The notes beneath the pieces were generated by a model, which was not told the origin of the DNA, did not search any database, and was given only the letters and a program-made list of their open reading frames with translations. A stretch of DNA of 64,000 nt from Streptomyces durmitorensis (GTDB lineage: Bacteria; Actinomycetota; Actinomycetes; Streptomycetales; Streptomycetaceae). Below, piece after piece: positions 8,215 to 16,295 of this stretch. The stretch lies in assembly GCF_023498005.1 (NCBI RefSeq), contig NZ_CP097289.1, positions 1,302,001-1,366,000 of the forward strand, written 5' to 3'. Every line of letters starts with the position of its first letter. Positions within the stretch are counted from its first letter, which is position 1. Made by a program: the position numbers and the translations under genes.

Positions 8215-10482
8215 TCAATCGCTGTGCAGCGCCGCCCGCACCTCGTCCTCGGCGGACCGCTTCGCCGCCTTGCCCTCCACCCGTGCGGCGGTGGTGTCGA
8301 CGACCACCTCGTGCAAGGTCCCCCGCCAGGGGAACGGGGGCCGGTAGTGCCCCGCGTCGACCGGCAGCCCCCGGTCGTGGCCGACACACAGCCCCGTGCC
8401 GCCGTGCTGGAAGGTGTACGGGAACGGGCCGCCGAGCGGGACGGTCGCCACGTCCTCGCCGTCCACCCGGAGGGTGAAAGCCCCGCTGCCTCCTTCTCGA
8501 TGCTCCGCGTCGAACCGCACGCCCACCTGGTGACGGCCCGCAGCGAGCGGTTCGCCCGCCACCACGCGGTCCAGGTCCCCTGCCCGTGAACAGGCGAAGG
8601 CGAGGCGGCCCTCCCGCGCGTACAGGACGAACCCGCCGTTGAGGTCGCCGAGCGCGCACAGCACCCCGGATGCCGCCGTGCCGTCCGGCACCTCGGCGTC
8701 GGCCGTCAGCGTGAATCCGCCGAAGAGCAGCGGCAGCGCCTCGTCGTGGACGGGGGTGCCGCCCGGCACGTAGGCCGCGCGGGCGGGCGGCGGCCAGGCG
8801 GGCGGGACCATCGCGGTGAGGCGTTCCTGCATGCGGTCGTCCAGGGGCAGCACGCCGTTGCGCACGGCCTCCTCGTCCCACAGCGCGGCCAGCTTCCGTA
8901 CGACGTCGGGGTGCTGGTCCGCCACGTCGCGCGCCTCGGCGAAGTCGTCGGCGAGGCGGAAGAGCGACCAGCGGTCCGCCGCGAAGTCGCGGCTGCCGGG
9001 CAGGAGGCGTTCCTCGTCCGCGACTCCGCGGGAGACGTGGTCGGTGGTCGCCTTCCACTCGCCGTGCACGAGTGAGCGGGAGCCCAACATCTCGAAGTAC
9101 TGGGTGGGGCTGGGCAGTTGATGGCGGGCGTCGTCGATGACGGGCAGCAGGCTGCGGCCGTCGACCGGCTGCTGGGGCACTCCGTCGACCTCCGTGGGCG
9201 CCCGGACCCCGCACGCGTCGAGGATCGTCGGCATGAGGTCGACCGCGTGCGCGAACCCGGAGCGGACGGCTCCCGCGTCCCGGACACGGCGCGGCCAGTG
9301 GGCGATGAGCGGGGCCCGGGTGCCGCCGAGCCAGGTGTAGCGCTTCCACAGCCGCAGCGGAGTGTTGCCCGCCCAGGCCCAGCCCCAGGCGTAATGCGGG
9401 TAGGTCGCGGGGCCTCCCCAGTCGTCGAGCGCGGCGAGGTTGCGGGCGGCGCTGTCGCCCGAACGAGCCGTGAAGCGGTGTTCGTTGAGGGTGCCGAGGC
9501 TGCCGCCCTCCGCGCTGGCCCCGTTGTCGGAGAGGACGAGGACGAGGGTGTTGTCGAGGCGTCCTGTGCGGCGCAGGAAGTCGGCCAGACGCCCTATCTG
9601 GGCGTCGGTGTGGGTGAGGAACCCGGCGAACACCTCCTGCATGCGCGCGAAGACCCGTCGCTCGTCCCCGTCGAGGCTCCGCCAGTCCTGGATCCAGGGC
9701 GGGCGGGGCGAGAGCGCGGTGCCTTCCGGTACGACGCCGAGCGCGGTCTGCCGGGCGAACGTCTCCTCGCGCCAGCGCTCCCAGCCCTGGTCGTACCGGC
9801 CCCGGTAGCTCTCGCTCCAGGCGCGGGGCACGTGGTGCGGTGCGTGTGTCGCGCCGAGCGGGAAGTAGAGGAAGTACGGCTTGTCGGGGGTGGCCTGCTT
9901 CTGGTCGAGGATCATGCGGATCGCCGAGTCGGCCAGGTCCTCGCTGAGGTGGTAGCCGTCGTCGGGGCCCGCCGGGGGCTCGGTGTAGTGGTTGTCGCGC
10001 ACGAGCTGCGGGGCGTAGTGGTTGGTGTCGCCCTGCAGGAATCCGTAGAAGCGCTCGAAGCCGTAGCCGAGCGGCCAGCGGTCGAAGGGGCCCGATGCCG
10101 TGCGTTCCCAGCGCGGCGTGAGGTGCCATTTGCCGACGGCGAGCGTGGAGTAGCCGGCGTCGCGCAGCAGTCGCGGCAGCGGCGCGGCGGACTTCGGCAG
10201 GCGCGCGGTGTAGCCGGGATGCGCGATCGGCAGGTCGACGAGGAAGCCCATGCCGACGGCGTGGTGGTTGCGGCCCGTCAGGACACTGGCGCGGGTCGGT
10301 GAGCACATGGCGGTGACGTGGAAGCGGTTGAAGCGCAGCCCGTCGGTGGCGAGGCGGTCCATGTGCGGGGTGGCCATGTCGGAGCCGTAGCAGCCGAGTT
10401 GGGCGAACCCCAGGTCGTCGAGGACGATGACGACGACGTCCGGGGGCCTGCGCGACGAAGTCACGTCGGCCAGTGTGGGCAT
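8215..10482 (-). CDS. arylsulfatase
   Basis: Type I sulfatase of 755 residues that hydrolyses sulfate esters at a formylglycine made from Cys60 in the signature CSPTR. The metal-binding DD pair is at residues 22-23 (VLDDLGFAQLGCYG). Further family motifs are KWHLTP, SDNGA and, in the last third, a beta-rich C-terminal region (about 600-740) typical of large actinobacterial arylsulfatases. No signal peptide is evident, so a cytoplasmic enzyme is expected. The start is preceded by GAAGGGG. It lies downstream of the SoxR-type ABC exporter on the same strand but is separated from it by a strong terminator, so it needs its own promoter in 10483-10570. Confidence 0.92.
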   Translation of the reverse strand: MPTLADVTSSRRPPDVVVIVLDDLGFAQLGCYGSDMATPHMDRLATDGLRFNRFHVTAMCSPTRASVLTGRNHHAVGMGFLVDLPIAHPGYTARLPKSAAPLPRLLRDAGYSTLAVGKWHLTPRWERTASGPFDRWPLGYGFERFYGFLQGDTNHYAPQLVRDNHYTEPPAGPDDGYHLSEDLADSAIRMILDQKQATPDKPYFLYFPLGATHAPHHVPRAWSESYRGRYDQGWERWREETFARQTALGVVPEGTALSPRPPWIQDWRSLDGDERRVFARMQEVFAGFLTHTDAQIGRLADFLRRTGRLDNTLVLVLSDNGASAEGGSLGTLNEHRFTARSGDSAARNLAALDDWGGPATYPHYAWGWAWAGNTPLRLWKRYTWLGGTRAPLIAHWPRRVRDAGAVRSGFAHAVDLMPTILDACGVRAPTEVDGVPQQPVDGRSLLPVIDDARHQLPSPTQYFEMLGSRSLVHGEWKATTDHVSRGVADEERLLPGSRDFAADRWSLFRLADDFAEARDVADQHPDVVRKLAALWDEEAVRNGVLPLDDRMQERLTAMVPPAWPPPARAAYVPGGTPVHDEALPLLFGGFTLTADAEVPDGTAASGVLCALGDLNGGFVLYAREGRLAFACSRAGDLDRVVAGEPLAAGRHQVGVRFDAEHREGGSGAFTLRVDGEDVATVPLGGPFPYTFQHGGTGLCVGHDRGLPVDAGHYRPPFPWRGTLHEVVVDTTAARVEGKAAKRSAEDEVRAALHSD

Positions 10483-10526
10483 CGTGCCCCTTCAACGCAA
10501 GGGCACCGAATCCTTAACTCGCGCTA

Positions 10527-10544
10527 CTTCAAGGCTACTTGATG
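10527..10544. promoter_or_regulatory. degenerate SoxR-like palindrome / direct repeat
   Basis: CTTCAAG-GCTA-CTTGATG keeps the TCAAG-N4-CTTGA core of a SoxR box but not the outer bases. It lies 45 bp upstream of the sulfatase start. The heptamer GCTACTT also recurs 11 bp apart (10523 and 10534). No clear 19-bp-spaced promoter surrounds it. Any function is speculative. Confidence 0.25.
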
Positions 10545-10570
10545 GAGCGTCACCTGAATGTGGGGAAACA

Positions 10571-10603
10571 GTCCCGCCCCGTCGTGGATCGACGGGGCGG
10601 GAC
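10571..10603. terminator. strong hairpin terminator after ABC exporter
   Basis: Perfect 14-bp inverted repeat GTCCCGCCCCGTCG with a 5-nt TGGAT loop, 27 bp downstream of the ABC exporter stop. There is no clear U-tract, as is usual for streptomycete terminators. It separates the exporter from the sulfatase. Confidence 0.8.
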
Positions 10604-10630
10604 CGGAGGAGCCGGAGATGAGCCGCGCGC

Positions 10631-12562
10631 CTACGCCGCCACCCCCGCCGTCTCCGCCTTCTCCGCCTTCTCCACGTCCACCGTCTCCTCCCCCTTCCCC
10701 GCCTTCCCCGCGAACTGCGTCCGGTACAGCTCCGCGTACCGGCCCTCCACCGCGAGCAGTTCCTCGTGCGTCCCGCGCTCCACGATCCGTCCGGCCTCGA
10801 CGACGAGGATCTGGTCGGCCGACCGCACCGTCGAGAGCCGGTGCGCGATGACGATCGCGGTGCGGCCCTCCAGCGCCTCGGCCAGAGCCTCCTGCACCGC
10901 CGCCTCCGACGTGTTGTCCAGGTGCGCCGTGGCCTCGTCGAGGATGACCACCCGCTGCTGGGCGAGCAGCAGCCGGGCGATGGTCATGCGCTGGCGCTCG
11001 CCGCCGGAGAGGCGGTAGCCGCGCTCGCCGACCACGGTGTCGAGGCCGTCGGGCAGGGAGCGTACGAGGTCTTCGAGGCGGGCCCTGCGCAGGACGTCCC
11101 ACAGGTTGTCCTCGGTGGCCTCGGGGCGGGCGAGCAGCAGGTTGGCGCGGACCGACTCGTGGAAGAGGTGGCCGTCCTGGGTGACCATGCCGAGCGTCCG
11201 GCGCATGGATGCCGCCGAGAGGTCGCGGACGTCGACTCCCCCGATGCGTACGGCCCCGCCGTCCGTGTCGTACAGCCGGGGAAGCAGTTGCGCGATCGTC
11301 GACTTGCCCGCGCCCGACGATCCGACGAGCGCCACGGTCTGGCCGGGCTCGGCGCGGAAGGAGAGGCCGTGCAGGACTTCGTCGCCGCCTCGGGTGTCGA
11401 GGGAGGCGACCTCTTCGAGGGAGGCCAGGGAGACCTTGTCGGCGGAGGGGTAGCCGAAGCGGACGTCGTCGAACTCCACCGCCACCGGGCCATCGGGGAC
11501 CTTCGTCGCGTCCGGCTTCTCGTCGATCAGCGGCTTCAGGTCGAGGACCTCGAAGACCCGCTCGAAGCTGACGAGCGCGCTCATGACCTCGACCCGGGCT
11601 CCCGCCAGGGACGTCAGCGGCGCGTAGAGGCGGGTCAGGAGCATGGCGAGGGACACGACCGCGCCGGTTTCCAGGGTGCCGCTCAGGGCGAAGTAGCCGC
11701 CGAGGCCGTAGACGAGGGCCAGGGCGAGCGCCGAGACCAGCGTGAGCGCGGTGATGAAGGTGGACTGCGCCATGGCCGTGCGGACACCGATGTCCCGCAC
11801 CCGGCGGGCCCGCGTGGCGAACTCCTCCGACTCGGCGCCGGGGCGCCCGAAGAGCTTGATGAGGGTGGCGCCAGGAGCGGAGAAGCGCTCGGTCATGCGC
11901 GTGCCCATCGCGGCATTGTGGTGCGCGGCCTCGCGCTGGAGCTTCGCCATCCGGGAGCCCATGCGGCGCGCGGGCACGATGAAGACGGGGAGCAGGACAA
12001 GGGCGAGGAGCGTGATCTCCCAGGAGAGCCTCAGCATCATGGCCAGCGTCAGGAGCAGCATGACCACGTTGCCGACGACACCGGAGAGCGTGTTGCTGAA
12101 CGCGCGCTGGGCGCCGATCACGTCGTTGTTGAGGCGGCTGACGAGGGCGCCGGTCCGGGTGCGGGTGAAGAAGGCGACGGGCATGCGCTGGACGTGGTCG
12201 AAGACGGCCGTGCGCAGGTCGAGGATGAGCCCCTCCCCCAGGTTCGCCGACAGCCAGCGGCTGAGCAGGCCGAAGCCGGCCTCGGCGACGGCGATGGCGG
12301 CGATGAGCAGGGCGTACCGGACGACGAGCGAGGAATCCCCGTCCGAGACGATCGTGTCCACGACGCTGCCCGCCAGAAGGGGCGTCGCCACGGCGAGCAT
12401 CGCGGTGACGATGCTCAGGAGCACGAAGTAGACGATGCGACGTTTGTGCGGGCGGGCGAAGGTCCCGATGCGGCGCAAGGTGGCGCGGGCGAAGGGACGG
12501 CGGTCCTGCTCGGCGTTCATGACGCTCTGCAGCTGGGTCCAGGCTGTCGTTTCCATGCTCAT
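10631..12562 (-). CDS. ABC exporter, fused membrane and ATPase domains (SoxR-type control)
   Basis: Half-size type IV ABC exporter of 643 residues: six membrane helices in about residues 40-340, then a nucleotide-binding domain with Walker A GSSGAGKST, signature LSGGERQR, Walker B VVILDEATAHLD and H-loop AHRLST. It should work as a homodimer exporting lipophilic or drug-like compounds. ATG at 12562 is chosen over a more upstream frame opening because that opening lies inside the SoxR box and upstream of the predicted transcription start. In S. coelicolor one of the few SoxR targets is an ABC transporter gene (SCO7008, from memory); this may be its counterpart, so induction by redox-active metabolites is expected. 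A lysine/glutamate/alanine-rich tail ends the protein. Confidence 0.92.
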   Translation of the reverse strand: MSMETTAWTQLQSVMNAEQDRRPFARATLRRIGTFARPHKRRIVYFVLLSIVTAMLAVATPLLAGSVVDTIVSDGDSSLVVRYALLIAAIAVAEAGFGLLSRWLSANLGEGLILDLRTAVFDHVQRMPVAFFTRTRTGALVSRLNNDVIGAQRAFSNTLSGVVGNVVMLLLTLAMMLRLSWEITLLALVLLPVFIVPARRMGSRMAKLQREAAHHNAAMGTRMTERFSAPGATLIKLFGRPGAESEEFATRARRVRDIGVRTAMAQSTFITALTLVSALALALVYGLGGYFALSGTLETGAVVSLAMLLTRLYAPLTSLAGARVEVMSALVSFERVFEVLDLKPLIDEKPDATKVPDGPVAVEFDDVRFGYPSADKVSLASLEEVASLDTRGGDEVLHGLSFRAEPGQTVALVGSSGAGKSTIAQLLPRLYDTDGGAVRIGGVDVRDLSAASMRRTLGMVTQDGHLFHESVRANLLLARPEATEDNLWDVLRRARLEDLVRSLPDGLDTVVGERGYRLSGGERQRMTIARLLLAQQRVVILDEATAHLDNTSEAAVQEALAEALEGRTAIVIAHRLSTVRSADQILVVEAGRIVERGTHEELLAVEGRYAELYRTQFAGKAGKGEETVDVEKAEKAETAGVAA

Positions 12563-12568
12563 GAGAAG

Positions 12569-12599
12569 AACGTAGAACCTCAAGCTTCCTTGAGGTCAA
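12569..12599 (-). promoter_or_regulatory. SoxR box in 19-bp-spaced promoter
   Basis: On the minus strand, -35 TTGACC (12594-12599) and -10 TACGTT (12569-12574) are separated by exactly 19 bp, the over-long spacing typical of MerR-family promoters. The operator CCTCAAGCTTCCTTGAGG (12578-12595) fits between and just into the -35. Its arms are identical to the classical SoxR site CCTCAAG-N4-CTTGAGG. The -10 ends 6 nt before the ATG, so the mRNA is probably leaderless. No soxR gene is in the window. Confidence 0.88.
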
Positions 12600-12743
12600 G
12601 CTTCGGAGAGCAAGGCACCGGAACAAGGCCCCCGCGCGTCCCTGCCGCATCCCTTGACCCGCATGTAACAGGAACGTACTTTCGCTTCAACTCTTGTGGC
12701 CATCACAGAGGTTGTCGACTTCCTGACGCGAGAAGGCGAACAC

Positions 12744-15044
12744 ATGCGAGAGCTACGAAGGCGTACTCTGCTGTCCGCGATCGGCGGCACTGCCGTCGCG
12801 GGAGGCGGCTTCACCGCCGTCGGAACCGGAATCGCCCAGGCCGCGCCGCAGCGCCCGAGCGCCCCGAGCCCCCCGAGCCCTCTTGACCCGAAGATCAAGA
12901 AGCTGCTCGACCGTATGACTGTCGAAGAGAAGCTGGGTCAGTTGCAGCAGCTCCCCTGGGCCGTCAGCACGGGTCCCGGCGGCAGCGAGACGAAGGACGT
13001 CGAGGACGCGGCGCGCGCCGGACGGCTCGGTTCGGTCCTGAACATCTTCGGCGCCAAGAGCAGCAACGCCCTGCAGCGCATGGCCGTGGAGGAGTCCCGG
13101 CTCGGCATCCCGCTGCTCTTCGGGCTCGATGTCATCCATGGCCTGTGGACGACCTTCCCGATCCCCCTCGCCCAGGCATCCAGCTTCGACCCGGAGGTCA
13201 CACGGCGGGACGCCGAGGTGTCGGCGAAGGAGTCCCGCTCGAACGGCGTGCACTGGACGTTCTCGCCGATGATGGACGTCACGCACGAGCCGCGCTGGGG
13301 CCGTATCGCCGAGGGCTGCGGCGAGGACCCGTACCTCACGACGGCGTTCGCCGTGGCCAAGGTCGAGGGTTATCAGGGCGAGAAGGGTTCGGGCCTCGAC
13401 GCCGAGGACCGCATCGCCGCCTGCGCCAAGCACTTCGTCGCGTACGGCGGGGCCGAGGGCGGCCGGGACTACAACACGGTCGACGTGTCGGAGTCGCGCC
13501 TGCGCAACCACTATCTGCCGCCGTTCAAGGCCGCGCTGGACGCGGGCGTGGCCACGGTGATGGCCTCCTTCAACACCATCAGCGGCGTCCCGGCCCACGG
13601 CAACTCCCACACGCTGACCGGCATCCTCTCCAAGGAGTGGGGCTTCGACGGCTTCGTCGTCAGCGACTGGAACGGCGTCGACGAGCTGATCGCGCACGGC
13701 TTCGCCGAGGACGGCGCCGACGCGGCCCGCCTCGCGCTGAACGCCGGCGTCGACATGGAGATGGCGAGCACGGACCTGGCCAAGCACGGCAAGAAGCTCC
13801 TGAGCAGCGGCAGGATCAGCGAGAAGCGCCTGGACGAGGCCGTCGCGCGGATCCTGCGCCTGAAGTTCGAGCTCGGCCTCTTCGAGCATCCGTACGCCGA
13901 CGAGGACACCGCCATCGACAAGCCGTCCGCAGAGGCCCGCAGGGCCGCACGCGAGACCGCCGCCCGCTCGATGGTGCTCCTGAAGAACGACGACAAGGCG
14001 CTTCCGCTCAAGAAGTCGGCCGGATCGATCGCGGTGGTCGGCCCGTTCGGCGACTCCGACGACCTCCTCGGCACCTGGACGTTCCCCGGCGCGGCGAAGA
14101 GCTTCCCCTCGGGCAAGGTCCTCGCCGCGGTGAAGGCCGCGGCTCCGCGGGCGAAGGTGACGTACGCGAAGGGCGTCGACCCCGAGGGCACGGACACCGG
14201 TGGCATCCCGGCGGCGGTCGCCGCGGCCAAGGCGGCGGACGTCACCGTCGTCGTGGTCGGCGAGCCCCCGGCGATGAGCGGCGAGGCGGCGGCGCGCAGC
14301 GACATCGGCCTGCCGGGCGGGCAGGAGAAGCTGATCGAGGCGATCGCCGCGACGGGCAAGCCGTTCGTGGTGGTCCTGGTCAACGGGCGCCCGCTGACCG
14401 TCGGCGGCTGGCTGAAGTCGGCGCCCGCCGTCCTCGAGGCCTGGCACCCGGGCCTGGAAGCGGGCAACGCGATCGCCGACGTGCTGTTCGGCAAGGTCAA
14501 TCCGGGCGGCAAGCTGCCCGTCTCGTTCCCGCGCACGGTCGGCCAGATCCCGGTCCACTACAACCACGAGTCGACGGGCCGCCCTTACAACGCGGACAAC
14601 AAGTACACGTCCAAGTACCTCGACCTGCCCCAGGACCCCCAGTTCGCCTTCGGCCACGGACTCTCCTACACGGAGTTCGAGATCGGCGAGCCGAAGCTGA
14701 GCCGCGACCACGTGTCGGCGCGGGCGCTGCGCAAGGGCGACACCCTGGAGGTCTCGGTCACCGTCCGCAACACGGGCGAGCGCACGGGCGACGAGGTCGT
14801 CCAGCTGTACGTCCACGACATCGCGGCGAGCATCGCCCAGCCGGTGCGCAAGCTGCGCGGGTTCCGCCGGGTGACGCTTGAGCCCGGCAAGTCGCGAACC
14901 GTCCGCTTCCGGCTCGGGGCCGACGACTTCGGGTTCTGGACGAACGCGGAGAGCGGCGAGTTCCGGGTCGAGGAGGGGGCCGTGGACATCTACGTGGGCA
15001 ACAGCTCCGAGGCCAAGGCCAAGAAGAGGCTGACGATCACGTGA
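12744..15044 (+). CDS. secreted GH3 beta-glucosidase
   Basis: Glycoside hydrolase family 3 enzyme of 766 residues, releasing terminal beta-linked glucose or related sugars. Domain order: Tat-type signal (RRRTLLSAIGG, cleavage probably after AQA near residue 33), GH3 N-terminal barrel with nucleophile Asp308 in VVSDWNGV and the KHFVAYGG motif, GH3 C-terminal sandwich (about 400-610), and a fibronectin-III-like C-terminal domain (about 655-760). The chosen ATG follows AGAAGG and gives a proper twin-arginine signal; the frame is open 48 nt further upstream. It is divergent from the SoxR-controlled exporter and transcribed toward the terminator at 15066. Role: extracellular oligosaccharide use. 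Confidence 0.93.
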   Translation: MRELRRRTLLSAIGGTAVAGGGFTAVGTGIAQAAPQRPSAPSPPSPLDPKIKKLLDRMTVEEKLGQLQQLPWAVSTGPGGSETKDVEDAARAGRLGSVLNIFGAKSSNALQRMAVEESRLGIPLLFGLDVIHGLWTTFPIPLAQASSFDPEVTRRDAEVSAKESRSNGVHWTFSPMMDVTHEPRWGRIAEGCGEDPYLTTAFAVAKVEGYQGEKGSGLDAEDRIAACAKHFVAYGGAEGGRDYNTVDVSESRLRNHYLPPFKAALDAGVATVMASFNTISGVPAHGNSHTLTGILSKEWGFDGFVVSDWNGVDELIAHGFAEDGADAARLALNAGVDMEMASTDLAKHGKKLLSSGRISEKRLDEAVARILRLKFELGLFEHPYADEDTAIDKPSAEARRAARETAARSMVLLKNDDKALPLKKSAGSIAVVGPFGDSDDLLGTWTFPGAAKSFPSGKVLAAVKAAAPRAKVTYAKGVDPEGTDTGGIPAAVAAAKAADVTVVVVGEPPAMSGEAAARSDIGLPGGQEKLIEAIAATGKPFVVVLVNGRPLTVGGWLKSAPAVLEAWHPGLEAGNAIADVLFGKVNPGGKLPVSFPRTVGQIPVHYNHESTGRPYNADNKYTSKYLDLPQDPQFAFGHGLSYTEFEIGEPKLSRDHVSARALRKGDTLEVSVTVRNTGERTGDEVVQLYVHDIAASIAQPVRKLRGFRRVTLEPGKSRTVRFRLGADDFGFWTNAESGEFRVEEGAVDIYVGNSSEAKAKKRLTIT

Positions 15045-15065
15045 CGACCGGAGGCAGGTGAGCGG

Positions 15066-15096
15066 GAGGGCCGGGTCCCGGTGGGGCCCGGCCCTC
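15066..15096. terminator. bidirectional hairpin terminator
   Basis: GAGGGCCGGG paired with CCCGGCCCTC around an 11-nt loop, placed between the convergent GH3 gene (stop 15044) and GNAT gene (stop 15104). It can serve both strands. Confidence 0.75.
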
Positions 15097-15103
15097 GTCT
15101 CCC

Positions 15104-15961
15104 TCAGCCCAGTTCGAGCGTGGTCACGCCGAAGACCCGCTCCTCGGCCCGCTCCCGCACCGGACCGGTGTACATACGGGCGGTCTCGAACGTGGGCTTC
15201 ATGCCGCGCGTCTCGGCCAGGGCGACGGCGTGCGGCTGCGACTCGGGGACGTCGATGACGACGGGCACGCCGTCCGTCTCCGCCGTCAGCGCGTCGAAGA
15301 GCTCCTCCGCGTCGGCGCGCGTATCGGCGAACAGGGGCCCGATGCGCAGGGCGCCGTGGGCCGGGCGCAGCACGCCGTAACCGGTGATGCGGCCGTCGAC
15401 GATGCGGGCGAGGGCGCGGTGCCCGGGAGCGGTGAGCCAGGACTCCAGGAAGCGCGGGCGGTCGGCGGGGTAGCTCGCGGCGTCGTACGCGGTGATCGCC
15501 CGCAGGCCCGCGGCCTCGACCGGCAGGATCCGCGCGGGTCGTGCGGCACCTCCGGGCACGGTGCCCGAGTAGCGGATGGTGCGGTGGGCGAACTCGAAGC
15601 CCGAGCGGCGGTAGTTGTCCTGCTGGGCGACCACGCCGTCGAGGCCGACGGTGCGGTTGCCCGCGTGGGCGAGCGCGGTCCGCCAGGTGGCGAGGCCGTG
15701 GCCGTGGCCGCGCAGGTCGGGGCGGACGAGATAGAAGCCGAGGAAGGCGTACACCTCGTCGTAGTTCACGACGGAGATCGCGGAGACCGGCTCCCCCTCG
15801 ATGCGGCCCATGAAGAATCCTTCGGGGTCCTGCGCGAAGAAGGAAGCGCCGTCCCGCAGACCCGGGTTCCAGCCCTCGTCCGCCGCCCATCCGCTGACGA
15901 CCCGCCAGTCGTCGGGCGTCGCCCGCGAGACGGTGAGCTCCCCAGGGACCGAATCTGTCAT
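15104..15961 (-). CDS. GNAT family N-acetyltransferase (two-domain)
   Basis: 285-residue acetyltransferase. Residues about 8-140 form the catalytic GNAT domain with the acetyl-CoA-binding stretch LVRPDLRGHGHGLATW. Residues about 150-285 resemble the second, substrate-side domain found in YitH-type proteins (ARIVDGRITGYGVLRP). The acceptor substrate is unknown. ATG at 15961 with GAAGGG upstream gives a start at the first conserved residues; the frame stays open to 16381 but the added sequence looks non-coding. Convergent with the GH3 gene and divergent from the encapsulin gene. Confidence 0.82.
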   Translation of the reverse strand: MTDSVPGELTVSRATPDDWRVVSGWAADEGWNPGLRDGASFFAQDPEGFFMGRIEGEPVSAISVVNYDEVYAFLGFYLVRPDLRGHGHGLATWRTALAHAGNRTVGLDGVVAQQDNYRRSGFEFAHRTIRYSGTVPGGAARPARILPVEAAGLRAITAYDAASYPADRPRFLESWLTAPGHRALARIVDGRITGYGVLRPAHGALRIGPLFADTRADAEELFDALTAETDGVPVVIDVPESQPHAVALAETRGMKPTFETARMYTGPVRERAEERVFGVTTLELG

Positions 15962-16295
15962 CGCTGCACCCTTCGTACGCCGGAGGGGACCGTCCCTCGC
16001 GCCGGAACCATCCTTCCCGACTCCTGTCCCCGCTACCCGAGACATAAGCGCTCCTTTCAGGGGTGCTTGGCTCCGGTATTGGGATGATTTGAGCCTGATA
16101 TCTGCTGTGGAGTGAATTTTCGCAAGGGCCCTGGAAGGGTGGCCCTGGGGCGCGAGGCCCACTGTCAGTTCATTTCCGGCCTTTTCCCAACTACCTTTGA
16201 AAAAAGACCACTTGCGGTCATGGAACAACGCGAAGACGATCGGCGCCGAATGCCATAGCGGCAGCCACGAAAGACCGTTCTTCCAGGAGGTTCCA
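15962..16295. promoter_or_regulatory. divergent intergenic region, GNAT / encapsulin
   Basis: 334 bp without a convincing gene; it must carry the promoters of both divergent genes. The stretch 16190-16230 is less GC-rich than its surroundings (a run of A after CTTTG, then GACC-ACTTGC-GGTC), a plausible promoter or operator zone for the encapsulin gene. A strong ribosome site AGGAGG is at 16285-16290. No further structure was recognised. Confidence 0.4.

Noticed and set aside
12753-15890. Open frame of over 1000 codons on the minus strand opposite the GH3 gene
   Set aside because: Composition-driven shadow: its translation is Arg/Gly/Ala-rich without motifs, while the plus strand encodes a complete GH3 enzyme.
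16197-16295. Longer N-terminus for the encapsulin starting at 16197
   Set aside because: A strong AGGAGG six bases before the GTG at 16296 and the family-typical beginning favour the shorter protein.
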